From Gari tellinella (Eukaryota > Mollusca > Bivalvia > Cardiida > Psammobiidae), in contig OV277871.1 of assembly GCA_922989275.2 (NCBI GenBank), positions 33,490,693-33,554,692 of the forward strand: a stretch of 64,000 nucleotides of DNA, in the 5' to 3' direction. A model generated the notes under the pieces. The model was given only the letters and a program-made list of their open reading frames with translations, had not been told where the DNA came from and made no database searches. The position numbers and the translations under genes were made by a program. This document shows positions 43,870-56,879 of the stretch, piece by piece; positions within the stretch are counted from its first letter, which is position 1, and every line of letters starts with the position of its first letter.

Positions 43870-44850
43870 ATGTTGTGATTATGACTCCTTCTAAAAAGAA
43901 GGGGTATATTGCTTTGCTCGTGTATGTCGGTCTGTCGCAACCAAAAGTTTCCGACCAATAAATCACTCTTATTTCAACCTACAAATCTTATATTTGGTAC
44001 TGAGGTTAGTCATGATTATTAAATGTTCCATATTTATTTGGATGCCAAAGGTCATGGTCAACCAGTAATGAAACATGACTGTTTTAAACCCGATCGTTTC
44101 AGATTAATAACTTACCCTTCTTTCAACCTAGAGTTTGTTATCATATTTGTATGGAAGACATGCCATGACATGTAGATGACTTATTTCTTTTGATGCCATA
44201 ATGGTATGATCTATTCCCCAAAATTCAAGTATGGCTTTCATAGATCTTTAGGCAGATCTTTCCATTCCACTATTTCCAAGCTGGAGATGATGAAAAGGGG
44301 AAATAATTTAACCTAATCTTTCATGCATTATAGGTTATAAGCACTCATGAGCGATATCTCTGCTACACTGTTCATTTGATTTTAACAAAACTTCACAAGT
44401 TTATAGAATACTATCTACAGATATGCATGAAGAAATATTTTTAAATCCCCCCATTGCCTAAGTTAGAGTATTAAAAGGGCAGATAATTTAACTTAATGTT
44501 TCAGGCAAAATATGTTATAAGCACTCTTAAGCGCAATTCCTACTCCATCGTTCATTGGATTTCACTAAGCCTTCACAGGTTTATAGATTACCATCTACAA
44601 ATATGCATGAAGAAATCTTCTTCCTCCATTCCATTATTTCAAAGGGGAGATAATTGAACTGTAATGTATCATGTAGCCTAGGTCAAATCACTCGTATTAG
44701 CTCAACTCCTCTTACACATTCCATTTGATTTTAACTAGAATTCACAGATTGATTAAGTAACATCTACAGATACCATGAAGACATGCTTTTCTTTTCCAAC
44801 ATTTCCAAGGGGAAATAACTGAACTTTAATGGTTAATGCATTATAATTCA
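43870..44850 (+). repeat. Mollusc repeat with about 185-bp tandem units
   Basis: GAAGGGGTATATTGCTTTGC at 43907 is a known start of a bivalve repeat. From about 44240, at least three diverged units follow, with CATTCCACTATTTCCAAG, GGGGAAATAATTTAAC, CACAAGTTTATAGA and ATGCATGAAGAAAT in the same order. Confidence 0.7.
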
Positions 44851-45360
44851 GAATCCTGGTAAGGTGTCATTAGATTCCGGTCACATTTAAAGTATTTAAT
44901 GTTGCCATAGTACTATGTTCTATGTGCATTAAGGTGACATGATATTTCTGTCATATTGTAAGGATTAGTATGACACTATTGTAGTCTATACCATGTGATG
45001 TACATTGTAATATGAGGTGATATGAGATTAGTGCCACAATGCAAGAATTTCCAGGTCACTATATTATTATATACCATGTGCATTGAGGTGACATTAAATT
45101 GATGTAATACCGGTATTGCAATTATTTCCATATTGCCATAATAATTCTAACCAATGTACACTGAGGTGACGTGAGAATTCCGTCATAATGCATGATTTTC
45201 AATGACACTATATATATACATGTATATATATAGTATTCTATACCGTGTACATATGGTGACATGAGATTCTTGTCAAAATGCAATGTTTTTAATGTCACTA
45301 TATTTGTCTATGCCATAAACACTGAGGTGACATCAGATTTATGTTAAAATGCAATATCTC

Positions 45361-46140
45361 ATGGGAGGCAGCAATGAGGAACTCCAAGACCTGACTGACA
45401 GACTGGCAACCAGCGCATTTGGAATGGAAGTACCGAGAAATCAAAAGTGATGGTGAACAGCCTTACAAACACCACGGCACACATAACAATGAACGACGAG
45501 CCTCTGGGAGTAGTAACAAACTTCAAATACCTAGGAGCAACTCTGTCCGACGATGGCACCTGCACAGCTGAAGTAAAAATCAGGTTAGCAATAGCAACGT
45601 CAGCAATGGCCAGCTTGGAAAAGTTATGGAAAATCGACATTAGCTTCCAAACTAAGTACAAGCTTTACAAATCCCAAGTTCTATCCATCCTCCTATATGG
45701 ATGCGAATCATGGACGATACTTGAAGACACAGAGTGAAGGATCCAGGCATTTGAAATGAAATGCATGAGGAAGTTGCTCCGAATCTCTTACCTCGACAGA
45801 AAAACCAACGAGTTTGTAAGAGACAGAGTGAAAAGTCTTGTCGGTCCACAGGAACATCTACTCGCCACTGTTAAGAGAAGAAAACTCCAGTGGTTCGGTC
45901 ACGTTACTAGACATGACAGTTTAAGTAAGACAATCCTACAAGACACAGTTGAGGGTGGGCGTAAAAGAGGGAGGCAACTGAAGAGCTGGTCGGATAACAT
46001 TAAATACTGGACAGCAATAAAGATGCCTGAACTACTTACCCATTCGACAGACAGACCAAAATGGAAACAAGTGGTAGCTTCTTCAACAGCAGACCCCCTC
46101 CGACAGAGTTCTCGGTCAAGGGACGAGTAAGTAAGTAAGT
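45361..46140 (+). pseudogene. RTE-type LINE, 3' part, in the array
   Basis: Starts GGSNEELQDLTDRLATSA, then KSKVMVNSLTNT, FKYLGATLSDDGTC, LLYGCESWTI, MKCMRKLLRISYLDRKTNEF and HVTRHDSLSKTILQDTVEGG, the C-terminal RT region of RTE-like elements. One frameshift lies near 45435, and one in-frame TGA at 45735-45737 sits where relatives have Arg, a CGA-to-TGA change. The tail is (GTAA)n at 46128-46140. 5'-truncated and dead, but young by its few defects. Confidence 0.85.
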
Positions 46141-49100
46141 AGTTTCCATGTCACTATAGTAGTTAATACCACGTACACTGAAGTGACATGAAATTCCTGT
46201 CATATTGCAAGTTATTTTAATGCCACCTATGTCACTATAGTATTCAAAACCATGTAGACTGAAGTGACATGAGATTCCTGTAATAATGCAAGTATTTCAA
46301 TGTCACTATATTATTCTATACCACGTACACTGAAGTGACATGAGATTTCTACCGTAATGCAAGTATTTCCATGTCACTTTAATATTCTATACTAAGTACA
46401 CTGAGGTGATATGAGATTCGTGTCATAATGCATGTAATTCCATGGCATTATAGTATTCTATACTATGTAGACTGATGTTACATAAGATAATTATCATCAT
46501 ACAAGTTTTTCAATGTCACTATAGTATTCTGTACTATGTCAGAGAGGTGACATGAGATTCCTGTTATAATGTATGTATTTAAATGTGACTATAGTTTTCA
46601 ATATCATGTTTATTAACGTGACATGATATTCTGTCATATTGTAAGGATTCTTATGTAACTGTAGTATTCAATACTATGTACACTGAGGTGACATGAGATT
46701 TCTGTCACAATGCATGTATTCCCATGTCTCTATAGTATTCTATTTTTACATTGGTATCATGAGATTCCTGTCATAGTACAAGTATTTTCATGACAATATA
46801 GAATTATATACTATATACACTGATGTGACATGAGATTCCTGTCATAATGCAAGTATTTCCATGTCACTATAATATACTATACCATGTACCTTTGAGTAAC
46901 ATGACATTCCTGTCATAATGCAAGTATTCCATGATTTTATAGTATTCTATACTATGTGCACTAAGGTGACATGAGATTCCTATCATAATGCATGTATTCC
47001 AATGTCACTATAGTATTCTTATACTATGTACTTTAAAGTGACATAAGATTACTGTAATAATGCAAGTATTTCCATGTCACTATAGAATTCTATACCATGT
47101 ACACTAAGTTGACATTTAATTCTTGTCAAAATGTCTGTAATTCCATGTCACTATAGTATTATATACTACCGGTATATACACTGAGGTGACATTAAATTTC
47201 TATTATAATGCAAGTGTATGCATCTCGTGATAGTGTTCTATATTATGTTCACTGAGGTGACATGACATTCCTGTCATAATGCCTGTTTTGTTTTTCCATG
47301 TCACTAAAGTATTCTATACTACGTACACTGAAGTGACATGCGATAACCGTCATAATACCTGTATTTCCATGCCGCAATAGTGTTCAATACTGGATACACT
47401 GAGGTGACATGAGATTCCTGTCATAATGCCTGTATTTCCATGTCACTATAGTGTTCTATACTATGTACACTGAGGTAACATAAGATTCCTGTCATAATGC
47501 CTGTATTTCCATGTCACTATAGTGTTCAATATTATGTACACTGAGATAACATGAGAGTCCTGTCATAATGAATATATGCCCATGCCACTGTAATATTCTA
47601 TACTTTGCACACTGAGGTGACATGAAGTTCTTGTCATGATATCTGTAGTTTCTTTGTCACAATGGAGTTCAATACTATGTACACTGAGTTGACATGAGAC
47701 TTCTCTCATAATGCATGTACATCCATGTCACTATAGTATTCTACATTTTGTTCACTGAGGTGACATGAGATTCCTGTCGTAATGCCTGTATTTCCATGTC
47801 ACTGTAGTATTCTTTACTATTTACACGGAGGTAAAATGAGATCCAAGTAACAATGCCTGTATTTCCATGTCATTGTAGTATTATATACTATGTACACTGA
47901 GGTGACATGATATTCCTGTCATTATTCCTGTATTTCCATGTCACTGTAGTAATATATATGTACACTGAGATGACATAAAATTCCTATCATAATGCAAGTA
48001 TTTTCATGACATTATATAATTATATATTATTTTCACTGAGGTGACATCAAATTCCTACATGTATTATAATGCAAGTATTTCACGTAACTATAGTGTTTTA
48101 TATCATTTACACTGAGGTTACATGAGATTTCTGTCATAATGCCTGTCTTTCGGTGTCACTATAGTATTCTATACCATGTACATTGAAGTGACATGAGATT
48201 CCTTTAATATAGTATTGATTTGGATGTAACTATTGTATTCTGTTCCGTGTATACAGAGGTGACATGAGAGTTCTGTCATAAAACAAGTATTTTCATGTCA
48301 CTATAGTAATCTATTTTATGAACACTGATGTGACATGAGATTTCTGTCATAATGCCTGTATTTCCATGTCAACCATAGTATTATATACTAAGTACACTGA
48401 GTGACATGAGATTCCTGTCATAATGCATGTATTCCAATGCTATTATTGTATTTTATATCATGTACATTGAAGTGACATGAGATTCCTGTAATAATTATGT
48501 CTTTAATGAAATAAAAAATACTACGCAATGCCACGGAAAGCACGTAATTTATTCTTGTTTAAATGATACGGTACTATATGAGCATAATGCAAGTTTTCTA
48601 TGCCACTTTAGTATTATATACTATGTACACTGAGGTGACATCGACTACCTGTTATAAAACAAGTATTTTCATGTCACTATAGTATTCTACACTATGTACA
48701 CTGAATGCGCATGAGATAGTCATCATACTGCCTGTACTTCAATGTCACTATAGTATTCTATACTTTGTACACTGAGTTGATATGAGATTTCCGCCATTAT
48801 GCCCGTATTTCCACATGACTGTAGTAGTCTATACAACGTACATCGGGTTGACATGGGATTTCTGCCATAATGCCTGTATTTCCATGTCACCATAGTATTC
48901 TATACTATGTAAACTGAGGTGACATAAGATCCCTGTCATAATTCCTGTATTTCTATGACACTATAGTATTCTATACTATGTTCACTGAGGTGACATGAAA
49001 TTCCTGTCATAATTCTGTATTTCTTACTGGTATAATGCAAGTGTTTTCATGTCACTATAGTATTCTACATTATGTACACTGAGGTTATATGAGATTCCTT

Positions 49101-51432
49101 TCATAATGCCTGTATTTCCATGTCACTATAGTATTCTATACTATGAACACTGAGTTGACATTGATTTCAGTCATAATGCCTGTATTCCCATGTCTTTATA
49201 GTGTTTTATAAGTATGTACACAGAGGTGACATGAAATTTCTGTCGTTATGTAAATATTTTATGTCACTTTTGTATTCTATACTATGTCCACTGAATTGAC
49301 ATCAAATGCTTGTTATAATGCAAGTTTGTCCATTTCACTATAGTATTCTGTACTATGCACATTGAGGTGACATGAAACAAGTATTTCCATGTCACTGTAA
49401 TGTTTTACTATGTACACTGATTGACTGAGGTGACATGAGATTCCTGTCATAATGCATTTATTCCAATGTTATTATAGTATTCTATACCATGTACATTGAA
49501 GTGACATGAAATTCCTGTAATAATGCAAGTTTTTCTATGCCACTATAGTATTCTATACTATGTACACTGATGTGACATGAACTTGCTGTCATAATACCTG
49601 TATTTCCATGACTCTATAGTGTTCAAGAATGAGGTGACATGCGAGTCCTGTCATAGTGCATGTATTCCCATGTCACTATAGTATTCTATACTATGAACAG
49701 TAAAGTGATATGAAGTTCCTGTAATAATGCCTGTATTTCCGTGTCATTATAGTTTTCTATACTATGTACATTTAAGTGACATGGGATTCCTGTAATAATG
49801 CAAGTATTTCCATGTCACTGTAGAATTCTATAATATGTATACTAAAATGACATGAAATTCCTGTCATAATGTCTGTATTTCCATGTCACGATAGTATTAT
49901 ATACTATGTACATTGAGGTGACATCACATTCCTTTTATAATGCTAGTATATTCCTGTCACTATAGTGTTCTATATTATGTAACCTGAGGAAACATGATAA
50001 GTCCTGTCATAACGCCTGTTTTTCCATGTCACCAAAGTTGTCTTTACTTTGTACACTGAAGTGACATGAGATAACCGTCATAAAACCTGTATTTTCATGT
50101 CACTATAGAGGTCTGTATTATGTACACTGAGGTGGCATGAGATTCCTGTCATATTGGCTGTATTTCAATGTTACTGTAGTGTTCTATACTATGGACACTG
50201 AAGTGACATAAGATTCCTGTCATAATGCCTGTATTTCCATGTCACTATTGTGTTCTATATTATGTACACTGAGGTGACATGATATTCCAGTAATAGTGTA
50301 AGTAGTCGCATTTCACTATAGTTTTCTGTACTTTGTACACTGAGTTGACATCCAACTCCTGTTATAATGCAATTATTTTCATGTCACTATAGTATTCTAT
50401 ATTGAGTACACTGATGTGACATTGTATTACTGTCATTATACACGTATTTCCATGTCACTGTAGTCTTTTTTACTATGTACACTGAGGTGACATGAGATAC
50501 CTGTCATAATGAAAGGATTTGTATATCACTGTTTTATTCTATACTATGTACACTGAGTTGACATCAAATGCCTGTTATAATTCCTGTATTTCCATGTCAC
50601 TATAGTATTCAATAGTAAGAACACCGAGGTGACATCAAAATCCTTTCAAAATGCCTGTTTTTCCATGTCACTAAAGTATTCTTTACTATGGCTACTGAGG
50701 TGTCATGAGATTACTGTCGTTATGCAAGTATTTCCTTGTCATTATAGTATTCCATATTATGTGCACTGAGGTGACATGAGATTCGTGTCATAATGCATGT
50801 ATTCCCATGTCACTATAGTATTCTATACTATGAACAATAAAGTGATATGAGATTCCCGTAATAATGCAGGTATTTCCATGTCACTATAGTATTCTATACT
50901 ATGAACACTGAGATTACATGAGATTCCTGTCATAATGCCTGTATTTCCATGTCACTATAGTATTCTATACGTGAGATTCCTGTCATATTGTAAGGATTTT
51001 TATGTCACTGTTGTATTCTATACCATGTACACTGAGTTGACACCAAATGTCTGTTATAATGCAAGTATTTCCATGTCACTATAGTAATCTATAGTAAGTA
51101 TACTGAGGTAAGATCAAAGTCCTGTCATAATACAAGTATTTCCATGCCACTTTAGTATTCTACATTATGTACGCTTATGTGACATGAGATTAATTTACTG
51201 TCACAATACAAGTATTCCATGTCACTATATTATTCTTTACTACGTACACTGAGATGACATGAGATTCCGGTCATTATGCCTGTATTTCCATGTCACTATA
51301 ACATTTATATTATGTACACTGGGGTGACATATGATTCCTGTCATAATGCCTGTATGTCCTTGTTACTACGGTATTCGTTACCATGTACATTGAGGTGACA
51401 TGAGATTCCTGTAATATTGCATTGTATAATGA

Positions 51433-52093
51433 CAGGCCCGTAGGAATCAAATTGAAATTGGGGGGGGGGGGGGGGTTACTGTAAGGAAATTTGTGTACGC
51501 ACCCTTTCTGGGGGGGGGGGGGGTCTATTTCTAGATGGTCTCTGCTGCATTCTGAGGGTGTTTCCAGCATTCCAAACAGGTATAAGGCGAACATAAATCT
51601 ATGTAAAAAATGACTCCAAATGACCACAAATTATTAATCTTACTTCTAAGATAACATTTTTAGGCCGGTCGCCTTCCAGCTATTAAACTCTTTTTTAAGC
51701 AGGTTGTCTTCCAGCTATTAAACTCTAACTCCTATCCTACCAACTCCTATAAAACAGGTAAAATACTAATAAAATCCATGTAAATTTTCAACTTTAAATA
51801 ACAAATTATAAATAATATAGGATAGTTTTGACGTTGTCTTTCGGCTATTAGCCTAAAATCCTACCCCTACCCGTCCGATTTGTGTAGACGCTGTTACTAG
51901 AGGGTTCGGGGCATGCTCCCCGGTAATTTTTTTACTTCTAGATGGTCTTTTGTGCGTTCTGTGGGTGTTTTGCTCATTCAAAAGAGGTAAAATACTAACA
52001 TAAATCTATGTAAAATATCTGCAACCAATATTGGCAAAATTATTTGGGGGTGGGGGAGTGGGGAGGGGGTTGCGTCCTGCTCCTACGGGCCTG
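51433..52093. mobile_element. hAT-like element with poly-G tracts
   Basis: CAGGCCCGTAGGAATCAAAT and GCTCCTACGGGCCTG are inverted ends. Inside are G-runs near 51463-51478 and 51511-51525, and a third G-rich tract near 52046-52069. Repeated words TAGATGGTCTYT and ATGTAAAATATC suggest an internal duplication. CAG..CTG ends are hAT-like; the 8-bp duplication is not clear. Confidence 0.65.
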
Positions 52094-52505
52094 AATGCAA
52101 TTGATGCCACTATTGTATTCGGTCCCGTGTACACTGAGATGACATGAGATTACTGTCATAATACAAGCACTTCCATGTCACTATAGTAGTTTATACGATG
52201 TACACTGAAGTGAAATGAGATTACCGTCATAATGCCTGTATTTCCATGTCACTATAGTATTCTATATTATGTACACTGAGGTGACGTGACGTGATCCTGT
52301 CATAATGCATGTATATCCATGTTACTATAGTATTTTATATAGTAAGTACAATGAGATGACATGAGATTTCTGTCGTAATGCCTGTATTTCCATGTCATTA
52401 TAGTATTCTTTACCACGTACATTGAGGTGACATGAGATTCCTGGCATAACGCATGGATTTCCATGTCACTATATAGTATTCTATACCATGAGGTCATTGA
52501 GGTGA

Positions 52506-52758
52506 CAGGGCTGCCTTTTCTCCGGATTTTTCCGAAATCTGCGGATTGTTTCTAGTATATTGTAGCTGAAAGCAGGCTGAAAGTAAAGCAGAATGCGCCC
52601 TATGGCACATTCTGCTTTACTTCCAACCTGCTTTAAACAGTCACGTGTCAACAGAACTAGAAACAGGCGATTGGGAAAAGGTACGATTCGTAAAATCGCA
52701 CTTGAAAAATGCAAATTTGGAAATCTTAGGATCTTTTATGTCAACTTAGTGCAGCCCC
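52506..52758 (+). mobile_element. Family F MITE in the array
   Basis: CAGGGCTGCCTTTTCTCCGG at the left; CAACTTAGTGCAGCCCC at the right. The flanks GAGGTGA on both sides fit a 7-8 bp duplication of the array unit, as expected for hAT elements. D-type core GGCTGAAAGTAAAGCAGAAT with inverse. Partner of 31971-32231. Confidence 0.8.
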
Positions 52759-52782
52759 GAGGTGACATGAGATCCCTGTCAC

Positions 52783-53224
52783 GTGTTCCGGAACCCTCGA
52801 AAAGACTTTATTACAAATTAAGAATGGTTTTAGCCTTAATGTCGTATAATTTCAGATGAATGAAATGTCTAGTTACGACTTTTTTTTATTTTAACCAGTG
52901 TCCATAGATGCATTAGATTTCGTCAGTTTACTAGTAGTCTCATCAATGAACCCCTGTGACGACAAGATAATTGTTGACGGGTGCCGTCCGAGGACAGAGC
53001 CTGAAGTCTAAAATAAGCTCGCCGTCTCTTACTGTTCACATAGTGGACTAGTCAGTTAGATACTACAAGAAATTCGGAAAATTTAAAGTAGACATCTATG
53101 CAATTTCTGTTAAGACAATTCACCCCAAACATACGCCTAATTGTACCCTCGAATCAAACAATTCCCGAGCGAGCATACCCACGGATGCCTTCTCCCTAGG
53201 AAATATTTGCCTCTGCGTTTTTAA
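52783..53224. other. Outer flank of the reverse arm, no gene
   Basis: Unique-looking; no matching sequence was seen at the outer side of the forward arm (before 35050), so no clear outer terminal repeat of the inverted structure could be defined. Confidence 0.4.
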
Positions 53225-53308
53225 GTTTATGGATAGTCATATGGTTCTTAAGTACTACAATGACATAGAAATACTTGCACAATTACAGGAGTTTCATGTT
53301 ACCACAAA
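53225..53308 (+). repeat. Single forward 71-bp unit outside the reverse arm
   Basis: AAGTACTACAATGACATAGA, AATACTTGCACAATTACAGG, AGTTTCATGTTACC is one diverged unit in forward orientation, 440 bp beyond the reverse arm. Confidence 0.65.
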
Positions 53309-53390
53309 ATCTCTGACGTCACGTTACCTCAAAAATTGTGACGTCAGACATGAGAATACAGACATTTAGCGCTAGCCGTTCCAGTTGTGC
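53309..53390 (+). repeat. Dispersed repeat with two CRE palindromes
   Basis: TGACGTCA at 53314-53321 and 53339-53346, followed by GACATGAGAATACAGACATT and AGCGCTAGCC, as in the copy at window start. Confidence 0.65.
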
Positions 53391-53432
53391 AGTAAAGTAG
53401 GATCAAGAAAGAAACGAAGATTATAAGAATAC

Positions 53433-53805
53433 ACCATGAGTGTTGATGTAGGATAGGAATTTTCTCCCCCGAGGGTCAGGGTCAGGTCATACAGTAAATT
53501 TACTGACCCGAGGGGGAGAAATTCCTATCCTACGACAACAAAACGAATGGTGGGTTTTTTTCCTCCCGTTTTAATCATAAAAATGATACAAATAACGAAA
53601 TAATTGCAGTTTGTGTGCACATGTTTCCGCCAAAACATGACGTTGTTTATAGTAACGTCGTAAGAAATGACGTCATTTAATTACCCGTGTCATGCAGCGC
53701 TTGTGGTTAAGCTGGGCAAACAATGAAATACGTCACGTGGTATGGAGGATAGAGTGATTCCACATGGGGAAAATCCCTATCCCACATGGGCGAAAATGGG
53801 AGAAA
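53433..53805 (+). mobile_element. Family G repeat
   Basis: Starts ACCATGAGTGTTGATGTAGG; contains a hairpin TAGGATAGGAATTTTCTCCC / GGGAGAAATTCCTATCCTA, ATGACGTTGTTTATAGTAAC and AAATGACGTCATTTA; ends near TCCCACATGGGCGAAAATGG. An inverted copy is at 59297-59682. Confidence 0.75.
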
Positions 53806-53863
53806 ACACTACTCCAAATAGGGAATTAAAATAGTGTTAGATTATTACATTGCTGTATTCTTA

Positions 53864-54113
53864 TACAGTGGAGAATCTGTTATTCTTTCCCAATAAACGC
53901 GTTTACGCTAAAACTATTATTTCAATTACAAACAGTTTGGAGCCAGATCAGACGCCGGGTAACCCGGCGTCTGATCAGGCTCCAAACTGTTTGCCCCCAA
54001 GATGAACATGAAATATCAGAATTGTCCAAAAGTTGTTCTTTTCTACGTTTTAGCGGTATGCGTTTGCGTACGTTTGCGTTTAAACGGGAAAGAATAACAG
54101 ATTCTCCACTGTA
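53864..54113 (+). mobile_element. Family B MITE
   Basis: Full-length: TACAGTGGAGAATCTGTTAT to GATTCTCCACTGTA, TA flanked, with core CAGATCAGACGCCGGGTAAC and inverse. Confidence 0.95.
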
Positions 54114-54208
54114 GTTCGACCTCTATGGGACTTTTTTCAAAGAAAAGCATGTCCGAATACACGTCTCATTTGTGTAACATACATTCAGTCATAAAATCAC
54201 AGAAAATA

Positions 54209-54451
54209 ATCATGGAGAAAAAGTTATTAGTTCACGTTTAAACGCAAACAAAACGCAAATACATTGCAATAAAATGTAGAAATGGCAACTTATTACCAAT
54301 TCTGAAAGTTCATTTTAGACAGTTTTGAGCCTGGTCAGGCGATGGGTTTACCGGCGTCGGCTCTGGCACCAAACTGTTTGTAAATGAAATAATAGATTTA
54401 ACGTACCGGTAAACGCATTTATTGGGAAAGAATAACGTACTCGCCACTATA
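54209..54451 (-). mobile_element. Family B relative, diverged
   Basis: CATGGAGAAAAAGTTATTAG and GAATAACGTACTCGCCACTA ends; core GCCTGGTCAGGCGATGGG..CGGCGTCGGCTCTGGC has many arm mismatches. Older than its neighbour at 53864. Confidence 0.7.
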
Positions 54452-54682
54452 ACGCTGTTTCTGGTCAGGGTCCAACTTGTTTTAAACATATTTTAATATT
54501 TCTGACGTCACAATACCTGAATTTTAAATTTGAAATATGAAAGCAGACGATTCTATTGTTTTTAGACCGATGACGCCATGGCTGTGACATGGGTTACGTA
54601 TTTGTTTCCAAGTGCTTTCATATTTGAATCATGATAACAATAGATTTGCGGATTTATTGTTTAGCGAAGATTACACCAACGA

Positions 54683-54933
54683 TTAACCCTTTGAAGTCTA
54701 GTCCCGCATATAGGCGTCCTTTTCAAACAGTGTACATGTGAGTCGTACACTTGTCCTGTGCAAACAGTGAAGACCCAGATCAGAGGGCTCCGAAAGGAGC
54801 CCTCTGATCAGGGTCTTCACTGTTTGTCATAATGCCAAACATTAACAAAAACAACCCTTAAAAGTCAGAAATGGACTACACTTAAATGGAAACTGGAATT
54901 GTCCATTTAAAGTTTTAGGGAGGAAAGAGTTAA
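54683..54933 (+). mobile_element. Family H MITE
   Basis: TTAACCCTTTGAAGTCTAGT at the left, GGAGGAAAGAGTTAA-like at the right. Core GATCAGAGGGCTCCGAAAGG, AGCCCTCTGATCAGGGTC is a near-perfect hairpin. TTAA site. Confidence 0.85.
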
Positions 54934-55391
54934 TACAGGTTATGAAAAACATAATACAACTTGTAAATGCATTCTTAATTGATACAGCTTCAAAATATTG
55001 AAAAGAATAAAGGGGGATTACAGATACGATATGCTTTGTTCATATCATGCTCATTGGTTATTTCCCTTGATTTAACTGATAAGTGATAACTTGGAGGAGA
55101 TTTGGCATGTTTTGGCATTTTTTCTTTAATTTCAACCTGTTTTAAGTGGCCACATGTCTTTAAAACTAGAAAACTAGGCTATGGGGTTAATAGTTAAAGG
55201 AATACTAATGAATGAAATGATAGGTATACACTTTATTTATTTTACAACGATTATGAAACAAGTTCTAACAACTTAGGCAAATCACTTTCGATGGCACGTA
55301 TGGTTGCCTATTATGGTCATTTCTGTGGGAGGAAACCGGAATGACCCACATGTTCGGACGGGCGACCAATGTACCCTCTGACACACACCTC
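54934..55391. other. D-like arm remnants, no gene
   Basis: CTTTAATTTCAACCTGTTTT and ACTAGGCTATGGGGTTAATA near 55122-55193 are worn D-arm words. No exon seen. Confidence 0.4.
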
Positions 55392-55598
55392 TACAGTAAA
55401 ACATCTCTATTACGACAACTAAAACGAAGGCTAATTGATTGTATAGAAGACAGGTGACAGCTTTAAGCAAAGTGACAGTAAAACAGAAAGCTCATAAAGG
55501 AGCTTTCTGTTTTACTGTCACTTTGCTTTAAGCTGTCACCTGTCGTAAAATACCAAAAAAAACACAATTTAGTCGCCATAATATAGATGTTTTACTAT
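55392..55598. mobile_element. Family A MITE, best copy
   Basis: TACAGTAAAACATCTCTATT and ATAGATGTTTTACTATA ends. Core GTGACAGCTTTAAGCAAAGT, GACAGTAAAACAGAAAGCTC with an almost perfect inverse around TAAAGGA. Confidence 0.85.
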
Positions 55599-56025
55599 AT
55601 GTGTTCATATTTGATCAAGTTTTTAATATAAATATTTGGTTGGAGAAGAATAAAGCGATCATTGTCGTTATTGTTAGGACTTCAGTGAGGTGGCAGCTGG
55701 TATGGAAATCCCTATGCATTGAAAACAATTTCGTGGCATGAATATTTCATAATAAACTATTACACGTATCTACGAGTATATACTGTAGGAAAGACGTTAA
55801 AACGCAAACGAAATGCGAACGCATTGTCACAAATTGTAGAAATTGACAACTACGGTATTTGACAATTATAATATTCATTTCATTTTTCAGTGGGAAACAT
55901 TTTGGGTCCCGATCAGAATATTCTTTCCCAATAAACGAATTTTCGCTTAAACAGTTTGGAGCCAGATTAAACGCAGGATAACGCGTGGTTTGTTCAAGCT
56001 TGTCACACTGATATTGTTAATACGT
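55599..56025. other. B-like debris
   Basis: CTGTAGGAAAGACGTTAAAA at 55784 and ATATTCTTTCCCAATAAACG near 55918 are facing B-type ends in odd order; CAGTTTGGAGCCAGATTAAA at 55950 is one core arm. A rearranged family B copy is the likely source. Confidence 0.5.
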
Positions 56026-56256
56026 TTAACCCTTTCATTATCAAATATTTTGGGATATTTTACCCCGTCACCGTTTCATTGTCGTCTGCTTCAATGTTGT
56101 TGTCTGCAATGTCGTTTCATAGTTAAAAATAAGACATTTCAAAACGAGTATCAAACAGTTTGTATCCTGATCAGACGCCGCGTAACGCGGCGTCTGATCT
56201 TGACCCAAACTGTTTACAAACGCGCTTTGAGGCGTCATTGAGAGTGAAAGGGTTAA
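56026..56256 (+). mobile_element. Family I MITE
   Basis: TTAACCCTTTCATTATCAAA at the left, GAGAGTGAAAGGGTTAA at the right. Core CCTGATCAGACGCCGCGTAA with its inverse. TTAA site. Confidence 0.85.
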
Positions 56257-56879
56257 GCGACATAGTTTACTCCTAGAAACGAGTATACTCGTCATCTTAC
56301 AAATTCAGTATATATGCAGAGAACGCTTGCCTATACAAACAGTGAAGATGTTGTTTGATAGCTCATACCCCTGGTAGATATACCTTAACCCTGATAGATA
56401 TATCTCTACCCCTGGGCAATTGTAATGGTTTTTATCGTGTACCAGTCATTTACACATGTATCAATGTTAATAATAAAACAGAGGTACAGCATATAATCTG
56501 ACATAGAACAAATATAAGAACAAAACTTGACAGAACAATAAGATAGTGATAGTTACCATTATTAATTAAGCCAGTATATTATTATTATGGACCTTAAAAA
56601 TGAAACGCTATAAAGTAAGCGTTCGTGAGTGGTAGAAATTGTAGTGAAATAAATTCGACTATAAATAGCAGCAAGGTTGGTGTATACGATACAAGCGAAC
56701 CGACCTCGTTTTAATTTGACATGCAGTTTAAATTCTTGTATTGGTTACATACGAATTAAAATCTGGAAATTATACTGTTGTTCAATCAAACTACCCATTT
56801 CCCACGAATGCTTTCAGTGTGTTCGCGTTCAAATATGTTGTGAACATGAAAAAGTTGTTATTCAACGCTAAAAAATTAT
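56257..56879. other. No gene recognised
   Basis: CCCCTGGTAGATATACC and CCCTGATAGATATATC near 56370-56412 are a small direct repeat. Short frames at 56677-56974 lack exon borders or known motifs. Confidence 0.4.

Larger units (their letters stand above)
44870..52782 (-). repeat. 71-bp tandem array, reverse arm
   Basis: Reverse complement of the unit at 35050-41937 (here TATGTACACTGAGGTGACAT, GAGATTCCTGTCATAATGCC, TGTATTTCCATGTCACTATA, GTATTCTATAC). Close to 90 units by length after subtracting inserts. Many units have AATGCAAGTATTTCC where the forward arm has CAGGCATTATG, so both arms share and mix variants. Inserts: 45361-46140, 51433-52093 and 52506-52758. Confidence 0.95.

Noticed and set aside
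44870..52782. CRISPR-like regular repeats
   Set aside because: Units are directly adjacent without unique spacers, the genome is eukaryotic, and variants spread along the whole unit; this is a satellite-type array.
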